Assembly: GCF_019320115.1 (NCBI RefSeq)
Contig: NC_089581.1
Location: 6,883,707 to 6,947,706, forward strand
Direction: 5' to 3'
DNA length: 64,000 nucleotides
DNA from: Miscanthus floridulus
Lineage: Eukaryota; Streptophyta; Magnoliopsida; Poales; Poaceae
The notes under the pieces were generated by a model, which saw only the letters and a program-made list of their open reading frames with translations, ran no database searches and was not told where the DNA came from. This document shows, one piece after another, positions 1 to 10,979 of the stretch (within the stretch, counting starts at the first letter, position 1; each line of letters begins with the position of its first letter). Position numbers and translations under genes: made by a program.

Positions 1-200
1 CAATGTATTTCCCCAAATATGCAGTACATTGCTGCCTTCTTACTATTGGACACTATTTGTTTTACCTGGCTCATGTGCCCAAAATGCTTTGTAAAAGCAT
101 TGATTGAAAAAAATCCATCTTAGGCCACAATGTGACTTTTAGACCCGGATAAAATTACAAATTCCATGATAGAAATTTATAATAACATTGTTGGGTTCAC

Positions 201-374
201 TAGAAGGGCGGGCCTGGTGCAAGCGGTAGAGTCTTACTGTCTATGACCGGAAGGTCCTGGGTTCGAGTCGTGGTCTTCTCGTATTGCATAGGCCAGGGTA
301 AGGCTTGTCACTAACACCCTTCCGTAGACCCCGTACAGAGTGGGAGCTCTCTGCACTGGGTCCGTCTTTTTTTT
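201..374 (+). mobile_element. Au-type SINE with intact target-site duplication
   Basis: A tRNA-derived short interspersed element. An RNA polymerase III A box (TGGTGCAAGCGG, 215-226) and B box (GTTCGAGTCG, 261-270) are followed by the body typical of grass Au SINEs (CACCCTTCC, then GGGAGCTCTCTGCACTGGG) and a terminal T run. The 14-bp sequence ATTGTTGGGTTCAC occurs directly before the element (187-200) and directly after it (375-388), so both boundaries are seen rather than inferred. A perfect duplication suggests a fairly recent LINE-mediated insertion. The element is non-coding and non-autonomous. Confidence 0.92.
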
Positions 375-423
375 ATTGTTGGGTTCACCACCACCCCTTA
401 GCAATAGTGCTCAATGATTATGG

Positions 424-484
424 TTCCCTCTGTTCTAAACTATAGATTGTTTTGATTTTTTTTTATACATAGTTTTTGATATAC
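424..484 (+). mobile_element. Stowaway-like MITE terminus (fragment)
   Basis: The stretch starting CCCTCTGTTCTAAAC and continuing with TTTTGATTTTT and ATACATAGTTTTTG resembles the left end of the Stowaway (Tc1/mariner) MITEs common in grasses. No matching right end is seen nearby, so this is a fragment or chance similarity to a familiar consensus. Confidence 0.35.
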
Positions 485-490
485 ATAGCT

Positions 491-571
491 TGAACTTATC
501 AGAACGTCTTATCAGCCATGGTGCAGTGTTTTTCTCTCACAACAAAGCAGCATCAGCCGACTTATCGGCCA
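491..571 (-). mobile_element. Degraded copy of the 'ggccccgttcggc' MITE family
   Basis: The core CAGTGTTTTTCTCTCACAA, then CATCAGCCGACTTATCGGCC, matches on the opposite strand the interior of the better MITE at 30013-30151 (TGTGAGAGAAAAA and AACACTGTTC modules). Termini are not preserved. A 116-residue reading frame across 490-840 overlaps this fragment and looks like chance. Confidence 0.4.
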
Positions 572-1960
572 CAAAAACCATTAGTCGAACAGCGAATGAA
601 TGGAGTATAATGGATCATGTGTCTGCTCTCCTCCCCATGCTTGGACTCTGGCGCTTGCGCGCACAAATGTACTCTACCGATAACAATTGTTTTGGGAATT
701 GTTCGAGTGGACACACTTTGCACCTAATGGTCTTTAAAACATTAGTGATCCTACTAGTTGATAGTTTTGCTGATCATGGTAAATCTTCCATATATTTCAC
801 CCTTGCGCACAAGCATTTAGATTCAAAAACCGCAGGGTAGTTGCACTTGTCTCCTATGAAACTCAAAAAGGTCTATCTAGAGTTGTCAGTGGAGCACCGA
901 TCCCTATTTCTCCATAGAAAATTGTAACTTTTTTCTCTCATGGGCGAAGCCCATTAATCTAGCTCAATGCTATTGTCATGTCATAACCTATAATAACTAG
1001 TGATAAGTGGCGGAGCTTGAACAAGATCTCAGGGCAGAGTGGCGTGTGTGGAAGAAGGGGGTTGCAAGGATATACACAAACATGGAGTATATTTGATGTT
1101 ATTCTTAGCATGCATATGGTGACAATTAGTGTTTAATGAAGCAAATTTCAAGACAGGGACCATGACCACCGTTGGCTTCAAGGAAGCTATGCCTCTGAAC
1201 CTGAGTGATATGATGATGTATATATGATCGTTTGATGCTTATTTGATGATAAATATAGTTTACAATAAATTAACCATATACATGGTAATATGTTGCATGA
1301 GTTATTTATTACTGGTTATCTATCAAGGTTGATCCCCATCAGAGATTGATTCTCTAGGAGATGAGAATAGGAGAACTGCTCTTGGAGACATGAAGAACCA
1401 ATACAGAATCTCCCGTTCCAATCTCTGTACTTCTTGTGGTTGTTGGCTTTACTGAACCTGGTCTGATACTCCCTCTAGTCCTTCAGTCCCTAGATATAAA
1501 TAGTTCTACAAAGAGTAAATTGCACCGATCATGCATACTTGTATGATGATATCACTTTAGTCCAACTACTTGCAAAATGTGGAAACTAATGGGTGAAGAT
1601 GAATGTGTGCGTGTACAGTCATATGTATGCCACGCAGCGTATTTTGCCATGTCGGTGACCTACGTGGACTGTGGCGGTCACAGGTTAAAAATGCAACTAG
1701 ACGTTCCTGAAGGCTGAACCTGTTCCACGGCGCCTCCCAAATCCCTGCGACCCTGCCCCCAACATTCGGGGGATGAAACTAGCCAACGGACTCACACCTC
1801 ACAAACCCTACAACTACACCTAGATTTCAAGATCGCGTCCTTGAGGAGATCACCAAAACTATCCAAGACTTCGTAGGCGACGGGCGTGCCGTAATCTCTT
1901 TGTAGCTCCACGCGAGAGAGGCTCCACCTGTTAAATAAGAGAAAAACCCCCGGTTGGGAT
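572..1960. other. Anonymous non-coding DNA
   Basis: No reading frame with recognisable motifs and no clear transposon terminus. A run near 1466-1490 vaguely resembles a Stowaway end but is too diverged to call. Confidence 0.5.
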
Positions 1961-1973
1961 CATGAGTCAAGCA

Positions 1974-2035
1974 GAGCTCGAACCCACGACCGGCCGCTAC
2001 ACCAGCGTTTGCCACTCGAGCTACGGCTCGATCCC
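1974..2035 (-). mobile_element. tRNA-like module, probable second SINE head
   Basis: On the minus strand an A-box-like TAGCTCGAGTGG (2023-2012) is followed 27 nt later by a B-box-like GGTTCGAGCTC (1984-1974), the order and spacing of a tRNA internal promoter. The sequence between and around does not fold obviously into a functional tRNA with a clear anticodon arm. A tRNA-derived SINE or tRNA relic is more likely than a tRNA gene. It is not an Au element, because the Au body is absent. The tail boundary and target duplication were not found. Confidence 0.4.
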
Positions 2036-2194
2036 GAGCCCTAGCCACCTCCTTGTGCACCAGTCAACATGCCATCCAGAACCTGCATGCAAGTCGTATT
2101 GAAGCCGAAAGCCGTGCTGACAGAGCCGAGTACCGATCAAATCAGATTGAACAACGAATCAACAAATCGCTTGTCTGAATTCTAGAGGAATCTG

Positions 2195-2296
2195 GATGGT
2201 TTAGAGAAATGCTGGATGAATTTGTGAGAGAAAAACACTGTTCCGGATGAAAAAATAAGCGAATCAAGCCGGGTTTAAGGGCACGTGAACGGGGCC
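2195..2296 (+). mobile_element. Degraded MITE right half ('ggccccgttcggc' family)
   Basis: GAATTTGTGAGAGAAAAACA, then TGTTCCGG and AATCAAGCC, ending GAACGGGGCC at 2296, parallels the right half of the MITE at 30013-30151. The left terminus is not identifiable. Confidence 0.5.
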
Positions 2297-2479
2297 AAAG
2301 GCTAGGTACGATGGGTGAAAGTTTCTCTTCTAGAAATTCTAGGACGACTTACAAGCCACGAGCAAGAGTGCCCTCATTAAACAGGTGGGCCACCTTCTGA
2401 TTGACTAAATTGCTCATTAGCTGTTGGGCTAATCCTTGTTATTAATGGTTTTTCTAAGTTGAATGGTTGTTTAGGTTAG

Positions 2480-3496
2480 GGGGCGTTACTAGCACCGGAT
2501 GTCCGGACGTATGCCCGCGGCTGCTTGTTTCTCACGTGTAGCGAGCGGATAGCACAGACCTTAGCTTGCTCCGGGGCCACCACGCAGGCATTATGCCGCC
2601 ATCGGCCCACCACCCGGGCCCAGCACCTCCGCGGGCGTCAACCTACTTGTCAGGTAGGGGTTCCCCTTTGAGCTCAAACTGTCGTGGCGAGATGGAGGGA
2701 AGGGAAGGAAGGGGACGGAGGAGAGAGGAGAGGAGAGGAGAGGGCGAGGCACGACGTGCGAGGTAGGAGCCGAAGCCCTATGACAGGCCGGTGTCCGCCA
2801 GCCACCCAATGCCATTGCAACACGTGCAACACCCGCTCTACTTTTGAGACGTTCATATGAAACATTTGCAATATACGTCTGAAGGCATATGCAATACTTG
2901 AAACATGCGTCTGAGACACTTGCAATGTGAAACATATGCAACATCCAAATAAACACACTTGCAACATACACTTGAAAAAACAGATGAAACATTTAGAACA
3001 GACGCTTGCAACATACGTGTATAGTCATTGCAACATCGGCAACATCCCGATATACTTTTGCAACATTCATACGAAACACTTGCAACATACCTTTGAAATA
3101 TCTGAAACACTTGAAACATACACTTGCAACATGCGCTATTCAGAGGAACATCAACGGCCCAGCATACACCCATGCCTTCCCTTCCTGCCGACGAGTGAGG
3201 TTGATGGGGGTGCAAGCGTAGGACTCCCCAAGCGCAGGCGCATGCCTCCCCTTCTGCGATGGGTGAGGTGGATGGGGGTGTGGCGTCGGATGGTGGCGCG
3301 GACTGTGGAGCGGCTAGGGATGGAGTGTGGGTGCGACGCTGCCACGCTGGAGAAGGCCACGGTGGGTGGTGGAGAAGACGAGCAGCTCTGTCTTTTTTTA
3401 GATACAGAGGCAGAGTGCGGGTGCACTCTGAAGCAGCGAGCGGAGTACGGGTGCAGGTCGTCCGAAGGGATGGACATCCGCATCCTATCATTACCG
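2480..3496. mobile_element. Mutator-like non-autonomous element (about 1 kb)
   Basis: The left end (GGGGCGTTACTAGCACCGGA, then TGTCC) and the inverted right end (CGGTAATGATAGGATGCGGA, then TGTCC) agree at 14 of 25 positions, with an exact inner block CGGATGTCC. The flanks are TTAGGTTAG (2471-2479) and TTAGGTTAT (3497-3505), 8 of 9 identical, as expected for the 9-bp duplications of Mutator-like transposons. The interior holds a purine-rich stretch (2693-2760) and a long run of degenerate GCAACAT/GAAACA repeats. No transposase is encoded. Reading frames across the repeat are low-complexity and look non-coding. Confidence 0.5.
2812..3140. repeat. Degenerate short-period repeat (GCAACAT / GAAACA units)
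   Basis: About 330 bp built of irregular repeats alternating a 'ttgcaacat' block and a 'gaaacacttg' block, with 'cgtctga' linkers. The period is irregular (roughly 17-36 bp). Several overlapping frames stay open across it because the repeats lack stops, giving Cys/Met/His-rich peptides that should not be read as proteins. Confidence 0.75.
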
Positions 3497-3505
3497 TTAG
3501 GTTAT

Positions 3506-4630
3506 ACTACACAGTTCCTATACAATTATGACAAAATCGACTAATTAGTTGTAAATTTGGGCATGCATAGTTTTTATAAACATTTATATTTAAGGATAAA
3601 TTTTGGACTTTTCAAATGCTTTTGTATTTATTTAAATAATGGAGAGTAGTTATGAGTTCAGATAGGCCCTAGTTAAATCAACGACACCTTTTATAAGCCA
3701 TATATTTGAAGGGAGTAAGTTAATAATATTTATAGGTTGAGTGGTTGAATAGTTTTATTTATTTATTTTGAGGTCCACATTGGGGAGGAGGGGGAGAAAA
3801 TCCTCCCCACCTGAATTTTCATTCGACAGATGCCGAACATGCCGGGGGTGGAAGGGCGTGGTGCCAATCCCAATACAAAGTTCCAAGAAGTACATGACAA
3901 GTAGGAGAGAGAGGGATTACAACACATAATAACAAAACAACAACAAACACAATGATTCAGCTTCTAATTCCACCTACTAACCGAAGCGACTGCAAGCACC
4001 ACTTCCTAATATGTGCCACCACCAAAGACATACTTCGAAAAGCTCCACACCACATGCAGTTGTAAGGTATTGAGTGGGATCCAATAGACGGCAGCCAGGA
4101 AGCTACAAGGCATTGAGTCAGAGCCAACAGGCGGCAGTCGTGGGTAGCGTCGCCTAAGAGCACATCTAGGCTCCAACTAACGCCCACCAACGCCATTTGG
4201 GGGAAGGAAGCCTCAAAGGGGGAGGGTCGCCAGGAGGAGAACAAGGAGATCCAGAGAGGAGATCAAGGTCCTCGTAACCCAGCATATGATGAAACGAAGC
4301 ACTCAAGTGATCTAGAGAATGATAGAGCAAACCGTTGATGGTGAGCACTTGACAACAAGTAGTGTTTGTAGAAGCCAAGGGGTAGGAGGGTAGCCATACC
4401 AACAACAAGATAGGGAGAGAGCAACAGAGGAGAGCACAAGGCCATGTGAGGGCGCGCACGAAAGCGGGTGTGCTTGCATCAATGCCTTCAAGAAGGAGAG
4501 TGACATCCACGGATGCCACCATCGATGAATAGAGCACCAGGCCCATAAGAGCTTATGCCCGAAACCTGCATAGCGGATGCAGCAAGCTTGGATTGGCCTT
4601 CTTGATAGCAGGAGCTAGAATCCGCCCCTC
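3506..4630. other. Anonymous non-coding DNA with transposon-like scraps
   Basis: A segment ending GAAGGGAGTA near 3717 resembles an inverted Stowaway terminus. The block at 3765-3815 (a GGGGAGGAGGGGGAG run facing CCTCCCCACC) forms a short hairpin. An open frame on the minus strand (4166-4546, 126 codons, Leu/Ser/Pro rich) has no motif I recognise and is probably chance. Confidence 0.4.
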
Positions 4631-5383
4631 TGTTGATGGTAGTTAACAACCATTATAAACCATCAATATAACATGTATAAGGGCATAAATATAATCACCA
4701 ATGAAGGTTTAGGAGTTTAAACTAACAAATTCCATGAGTTTTGGTGAATCTATATTTTCTATAGGGTTTATCCAGAAAACCATCAAGGTGGACCTACATG
4801 TCAGATTTAATTGTGCTTATCCACAGCGAAACAGACACCAGAAGGTTCTAAAAGACTCGAGAGGACTCCACACCGAAGCAAAGGGTGAGACCCACCTGTT
4901 AGCCCCTCGTTGCAATGTCGGTTCTCCACCGCCTCCTAGATTACATCTACATCGTCCTTTAAGTTGGTTTGATCCAAGGACTCATGTTGGACGCTCCGGC
5001 CTATATATATCAGCCCCTGTGCCCTCAGAAGGCAATAAGTCATTTGAAAAGACAAAAACCCTAATCATCCTCAGAGCTCCACCATATTCTAGGGCATAGC
5101 TAGTTAGGCTAGGTCTAGAGGGAGGCAAGCATGTCGCTTGGATTCTCAATCTTGTCAAGAGCGTGGTTTGGTATAATCTTTGTACCCCTCTCTCTTGTAC
5201 CTCCATTACTTTTATATGCTAGTTACAATTGTTATGACAATATCCATATTCATCTCATTTATTTTCTTCATTATAATGTTCATCGTCTACTTTGATTATA
5301 TGCTTAGTATAGTTAGATTATCATTATGTTCATGCATAAGTTCGTATAGCGCTCACTCTAAGGATCCATGGGTGGGTGTAACA
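4631..5383 (+). repeat. Probable solo LTR (Ty3-type, 753 bp)
   Basis: Starts TGTTGATGGTAGTTAAC and ends GGGTGGGTGTAACA, giving TG...CA ends. Inside is a TATA-like box (CCTATATATATCAG, near 5000), then a possible transcript start region and the 'aaaccctaatc' motif, in the order expected for U3-R-U5. There is no adjacent primer site or coding region, hence a solo LTR. The flanking bases (CCCTC and CTTCT) do not form a target duplication, so the ends could be off by a few bases or the flanks altered. Confidence 0.5.
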
Positions 5384-8300
5384 CTTCTGGTGTTACGAGC
5401 TTGCTTAGCACCTAGGTTAAGGTCAACGAAAAACCATTTATATAAACAAAAATAAAATATAACTTGTGTGTAGTACTTAAGTAAAGATGATGAGCAAGTG
5501 GTGTAGTTGAAAATGCAACTTTAATTTTTGAAAACAAATGTTGTTAACTAGTGTTCTTGAGAGCTCAAAAATCAAATCCAAAATTTAAACTAGAACTTTT
5601 CGTTGAATCGACAAGAAATTGAACTTAGGTTATGAACGTCATTTTTTGGTGAGTTATATTGAGCAAAATAGTTAAAAGGTGCTTAAATGTTTTGCTCTGA
5701 TGGGTTATATGTAGTATGGGCTATTGAGTGAAATATTCATTGGTTGAAATTAATAAGGTTTAGACATATTAAAAATTGCAACAAAAGTGCTAATGTTTGT
5801 TAGTTCTAACCGAACCTTACCCACTTCTAAGTCTGGAAATGATAGTAGACCATGCCGTTTTGACACTCAAATTCTACCCAAATTGTTTAAACACTAACTG
5901 CATGTTCTCGTACTGTTGGTTGCCTCTAAGTGAGTACTTGAGCATGGCTTAGGTGGTAGTGGTGTTGGGTGTCATGGTACCCTCGCAAAAATTGCCCGAA
6001 CCTCGTTAAAATGTGTCAAAGTCGTGTCGTTGGTGCTCTGTTCATGAACTAATGTTAGAGCGATGATCTTACATTGGCATCCATCTACCTCCTTCCCTGG
6101 TGGTCCTCTGGTCATGGCGATGGCGTTGTTAGGTCTTTGCCAATATGGACTTTACAATAGGGGAGTTAGTTGAACCTCAACTATGATTGTTAGTGACTTT
6201 TGCTACGCTTTGAAATGTGTGCACGTCACCTAGGGTAGTCGTTCGGACTAGGTTCGCGGTCACTGCGGGCACTGCGTGGTGGCGCCGGGGTCATGTTGCG
6301 ACCAAGCCACGGTCGCTGGCCCACGCATGCGCTAGGCCCGTGCTGCGCTGTGCCCAGGTCTTGCATGGCCCGACCCGGCTGGCAGTGGTCTGGTCACCCA
6401 GCCGCGGTGTGCGCGCACCAACGCCAGCCACCGAGCCATGCGTGGGGCCATGGCGGAGCTACGGTTGTCACCGCCTTGCCATCGTGGCACTCGCCTCACT
6501 TTTCATCCTACCTACTACGTCGAGTCTTTGGACATGTGTCGCTGCCACCACGCCTCGGTCGACGACCCCGATCACTGTGGTGATGAGATGTTTCCCTGCC
6601 TCACCTGCTAGCCAACACCGGCGAGCCCCGCTCGGGTCTTGCCGCTCCATTCAAGCGTGTCACGCCTAGCCCATGAACCATCACATGTGCGCACGTGTTC
6701 GAGCTACCTCCATCAAATGGAGCCGCCCCGTCTTAATCCGCTCACCCACGCTTGGGTGCACTCTCCACATCAATACCATGGCCAGAGCTCCGCATTTCCG
6801 CCCTCAATTTCGCCTAGCTCAGTTCGATTCCTCGTACCAGTAGGTGGCATAAGAAGGCAACTTGGTGTCCCATCTTTCCCATGCCTAGTCGAGCGCTACT
6901 GATAGCCAATTTAGCATTTTGCTCGCCGTAGGCCATGGGTGTCGCCACAACCAGTGGATCGGGGGTAAGTCCCAATCTGTGGGGAAAGAACCCAATTGGT
7001 TGCGTTTCTGGACTCATGTTGATCCACTCTAGCTGGTGCTCAAGATAGGTTGGCTTGGTTTTCTTGTTGTGGGTGCGGTGACGCGATAGTGCCACGCTTA
7101 GAGAGTCACCACCCGCTCAGTCGCACGTGGTCAGACCACCCCAGCGCTCCCCTATTTCAACCGTCATTGGAGCGTGAACCACAGTGAGCTACTGATGCTT
7201 CTCTGCTACCTCTACCCTTCCAAGAGTGCGTAGGTTCATCAGAACAGGCACGCCGCCGCCGCGGCTAGCCATTCGCCGCTACCACTCCCAGCAGTATGCC
7301 ACTGAGTTCCCAACCGCCATACATGCTTGCGGGTTTAGTCGTAGATGGTGGTTGACCCTTTATTCCTATCATAGCGAGTCTAGCTCGACCGGCGTAGCCG
7401 TCGTTGCCACCGGTATGCCGTGCTGTCGTGTGTGGGTACGACAGGGACCGCCCCGTTGTGAAGGTAACATGTTCCAAGGTCCTTAATGTAAAACACGTCT
7501 CTCGTGCAATAGTGATTCGAGGCGTCGCGTAATAACCGGTTAGTCCTGGGTTTCTTTTGCAAAACATGAGCGCGCGCGTGGGCCTTCCAGTCTTGGGCCG
7601 CGCTGGACTATTGCGACGCGCATGGCCGCCCCCACGCTGGGCTGCTGGGCCGATTAAGTCACCACCAGCCCTTTTCTTTTCTAAAGCATTTCCTAAATTA
7701 ATTTCTAAAAACCAAACTTGTAAATTCAATAGAAATTTATGTAGTTGACCAAAAATTGTGAGACCAATTTTGTTCAGTTCCTAAAATCATGATCTACCTA
7801 TTAGTGTATTTTGTTCACATAGTTTCATGGAAATTTCAAGTGTAATCTAATTAATTGGAAGCACTTAATATTGTTAAAACATCAACTTGTAGGAATTATT
7901 GTGAGGAATTGGTAGTAGTATTGGCTCTGGAATTTTTACAGAAAATTTCTAACATTATTAGGTGCTCACTATAAGTGTTGTAGCTCCATAATAATTAGTT
8001 GCTAGGGTAGCTAAGGAGCCCTAGTTCAAAAATATATATTTAATCAATAAAATGCCGAAACACTTTGGGATTGTAGAACTAAAATATTTTCTGGAAACGA
8101 AGCCTTACTTGATGACGTAGACTAGTACGTTAGTTATTAGAGCTAGCCCGTTAGCTTGCGAAGCATAATAGTGTTTTTTAGAGTTGCGATTGTTGTTGGT
8201 TAATTACGTTTTCTGCGCTGCATCTGCGAATATCATAATAGGAAAACGATGGATCTGGAGTCGATCGGAGTAGTAGGAGGATGGTGCCTTGGTGATCATG

Positions 8301-8699
8301 TCCCCACGGTGGAATGAAAATCCTTGGTTATATCTTGCCCAGGCAAGCCCCGGTGCATAACCCTATTATTCTGCACTTTATTTTATGCTTGTGCATTAAG
8401 TTTTAAGGAGTTGAATGAAAACCACTTACATACATATATATATATATCCTTATCCTATGAGTCCTACTAGTATGTCAGGATTGTGTAGATTGCTATGCTA
8501 AAAGGATTCTGGTAGAAGTCGAGTGATTACCTATCACTCATGAGAGATAGGAAAGATATTATTGTTCTTATTATCATATAACTATCACATGGAATATATA
8601 TGGATGATAATTCGAGACCGGGCGGGACTGTGCTTTGGATTTTGTTAGGCAACCGAGCGAGGCTCTAGTTGCATTTGTTCCACCTGGTGCTGTGGATGG
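5384..8699 (+). repeat. Long LTR of family X, left part (split by the Tat element)
   Basis: From about 7690 to 8699 this aligns by eye with 61680-62660, sharing for example ATCATGATCTACCT, AGGAATT, CAGGCAAGCCCCGGTGCATA and GTCGAGTGAT. The upstream part (5400-7600) shares scattered blocks with 43800-45250 (TTAGCACC, GTTCATGAACTA-like). It contains the same order of AT-rich, then GC-rich (6210-7650), then AT-rich sequence as the LTR of element X. Open frames in the GC-rich part (such as 6217-6669) show no domain and are treated as chance. The left limit is uncertain because the solo LTR abuts it. Confidence 0.65.
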
Positions 8700-9093
8700 T
8701 GTCGATGTTTTACCACCGATAGCCTGCCACGGGGGTACCCGGGGCAGTATGTTCGGGCTTCGGCGTATGACGAACTCGATGGTTAACGCAAGACACAGTC
8801 GATTTATCCTGGTTCAGGCCCTCGATCGTGGATCGAGTAATAACCTTACGTCCAGTCGGCGTTAGCCTTTGCGTTAGATTGATTGTCAAGAGTCGTGTTG
8901 TACAATTGTCCTCTGTCTCAGGAGCCCTGCCCTCCTTTATATAGTCAGGAGGCCAGAGTCCTAGTCGGTTTATAATGAGATTTCCTAGTAGGATTACTTA
9001 ATAGTTATACTACTAAAATTACATGGGAAGAATCTTAGTTGGACTAGATCTTCTCTCTCCCTTGCGGGGTATCCTATGGGTCCCGCATCGACA
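8700..9093 (-). repeat. 3' LTR of the Tat element
   Basis: 394 bp, nearly identical to 22140-22533. It is bounded on the left by the target duplication GATGG (8695-8699) and on the inner side by the polypurine-type motif. Confidence 0.95.
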
Positions 9094-9105
9094 AGCCCCC
9101 GAGCA
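9094..9105 (-). promoter_or_regulatory. Polypurine tract candidate at the 3' LTR
   Basis: Immediately inside the 3' LTR the minus strand reads GTGCTCGGGGGCT, the expected G-rich plus-strand primer position. The same 'agcccccgagc' core recurs at 9267, 9473 and 14656. Confidence 0.6.
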
Positions 9106-9174
9106 CTTCATGGTTGAGCTCCGATAGTCTCGCTTTGCTCCTTCAAGTCTTGTTGGGTAGGAACAAAATGTCAT

Positions 9175-9512
9175 CCGAGTGCTTTCTAGAGTGAAACCTT
9201 GTAGCGCTTCTTGGGATCTTTGAGTCGCGAGTGCTTTTTTAAGAAAAAATACATCCATCTGGTTGTAGCCCCCGAGCCTCTTGCTATTTGGAACAAGGAG
9301 CTGGAGGATCTTGTCTTGAAGTTGCTCTGATTGTTCGCTGAAGTTGTATTAAAAAGAACTCGAATATGGATCGTTCCGGGTTCTTTTGTCGTAATGTCTT
9401 GAAGTGGTCTGCGTTGAGGAAGTCTTTTAGTGACGTGCGCTTTTTCGAAGAAAAAGTGCACTCACTGAGTGTAGCCCCCGAGCCTCTTGCTATTTGGAAC
9501 AAAAAGTTGGAG
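9175..9512. repeat. Two copies of a dispersed repeat with a PPT-like core
   Basis: Blocks at about 9230-9320 and 9436-9512 each carry a poly-A-rich stretch, then GTAGCCCCCGAGCCTCTTGC, then a 'tttggaacaa' segment and a 'ggag...tctt' end. A third copy lies at 14630-14702, on the far side of the opposite-strand gene. The core repeats the sequence found at the 3' LTR edge. Confidence 0.75.
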
Positions 9513-10820
9513 GGTCTTGATCCTTTATGTTGTTTGAAGAATTTGTGTTCTGAAGTAGTCTCCGAGACTTGGATTATTTCGTTATCCGAGTAGTTTCGCG
9601 GCATGCAGCCTCCGAGCTTATGTCCGGGTTGTTTTGTTCGGGAAGAACTCGGATGCGAGGTCTTGGCGTATTCTTTGATAGTCTGCTGTTGCCAGATGTA
9701 GTTGTATGGTGGTGGTTGAGCGTAAATGCCTTTTGTTCACGGGTTGTACTGTGCTGGTATATTCTTCCGAATATGCCCGTCTTCGAGTACTGTTTCTTCT
9801 CGCCTGAGTCATCCATTATTGAGTCCTGTCTTTTCACTGTGTCCTTCGTTGGGCTTATTTCGTTGGTACTCTTGGTCTATGTGCGCCGATCCTTTGGCCT
9901 ATAAATACTGTCCCAGAGTGCTTGCTTTCATCCATTGGACATTCTGTTGAAACCTTCTTGGTTGTGAACATGGTAGTTTGTGAAGTAGAGCAGCCCTCGG
10001 GCGTATTTTGTAGTTCCTATGTGTCTTGTCGTAGCTGGAGGAAGTCTTGTGATAGGGATTAGAGGTAGGCTAATCCCGCGACAGCATTGTGCCAGGATGT
10101 ACGTGGTGGTAGTTGGAGGAAGTCTTGTGATGTGGGCTTCGTTCCTTCATCCGGCAGTTCTGGGTTGATCCTCGTCGCCTGTCTTGAGACCGTCCGGTGC
10201 AGATCAACACCATATCCAGCATCACATCGGTCTTGGGTAGACAGATGCCCGCTGGCCTTCTCTGCTCCATGTTGCCTTGCCGTGCTGCCGATTTCCGCCT
10301 TGGATGCACTGCGTTCGTCCTTTGAAGAAAACAGTGTAGCTGATGGCGGTCTGTCCTTCTGAGTAGCAATTTGGGACACGTAGTCGTTCCAGAGCCTAGT
10401 CGTGCCCGTGTTCCTCTTTGCTACTTTGCTTTTCGTGGTGCCGAGTTCGTTGGGTCTTGTAGGGTTTGTAATCTTCTATTTTTGAAGTCGATTGTAATGT
10501 AACGAATCTTGTCTTCTGAGTTGTCTTTGACTCTTCTATTGTGATTCCTGTCATTCATGAGACTACCGAGTTCTTTCTTATATAACCGGGTTCTTTTGTT
10601 ACTCGTGAGGTAGCCCTTTCTTTCTTCTTGGTTCAACGAGTTGTTCCTGTGGTCATCTGATAACCCTGCTGCGTTGTTGCGGATAAGTCTGAAATCTGCC
10701 CGTTGGTTCGTACCGTTGTGTGGATTCGTGCCCTCCGTCGTTTTAGCTGCGTCGGTAAATGGACCGTTGCTTTCCCACGATGTGCTTTAACGGGCCTTAT
10801 GGGCCGTTTGTATCACTGAG
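9513..10820. other. Non-coding 3' region of the Tat element (upstream of the antisense gene)
   Basis: No domain-bearing frame. It carries a direct repeat (GTAGTTGGAGGAAGTCTTGTGA near 10110, similar to 10030-10052) and probably acts as the promoter region of the plus-strand gene that follows. Confidence 0.5.
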
Positions 10821-10824
10821 AAAT

Positions 10825-10834
10825 CTATTTAAAG
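10825..10834 (+). promoter_or_regulatory. TATA-like box for the antisense gene
   Basis: CTATTTAAAG lies about 145 bp before the ATG at 10980. Pyrimidine-rich sequence and an 'aaaccctag' motif follow, as in many plant leader regions. This is inferred from position only. Confidence 0.4.
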
Positions 10835-10979
10835 ACCTTTTATCTTCCTTTTCCTTGTCACCTAGCTCTTTCCTTTAAACCCTAGTTCTCAGAAAACCGC
10901 CGCCGTCATTGTCGTTATCGCCCTAGCACCATCATTCTAGCTTCATCCTCCTTAGCTCCTTTGTTGCTTCCGCCAATTC

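Noticed and set aside
211..280. A tRNA gene with A and B boxes
   Set aside because: The module is the head of an Au SINE with body, tail and target duplication. There is no complete acceptor stem.
2591..3544. Overlapping long frames on both strands, Cys- or Met/His-rich
   Set aside because: They follow the GCAACAT/GAAACA repeat and have low complexity, with no domain or stable frame.
6217..6669. 150-residue Arg/Ala-rich protein
   Set aside because: It lies in the GC-rich part of a long LTR, has no motif, and competing frames on the other strand are equally open.
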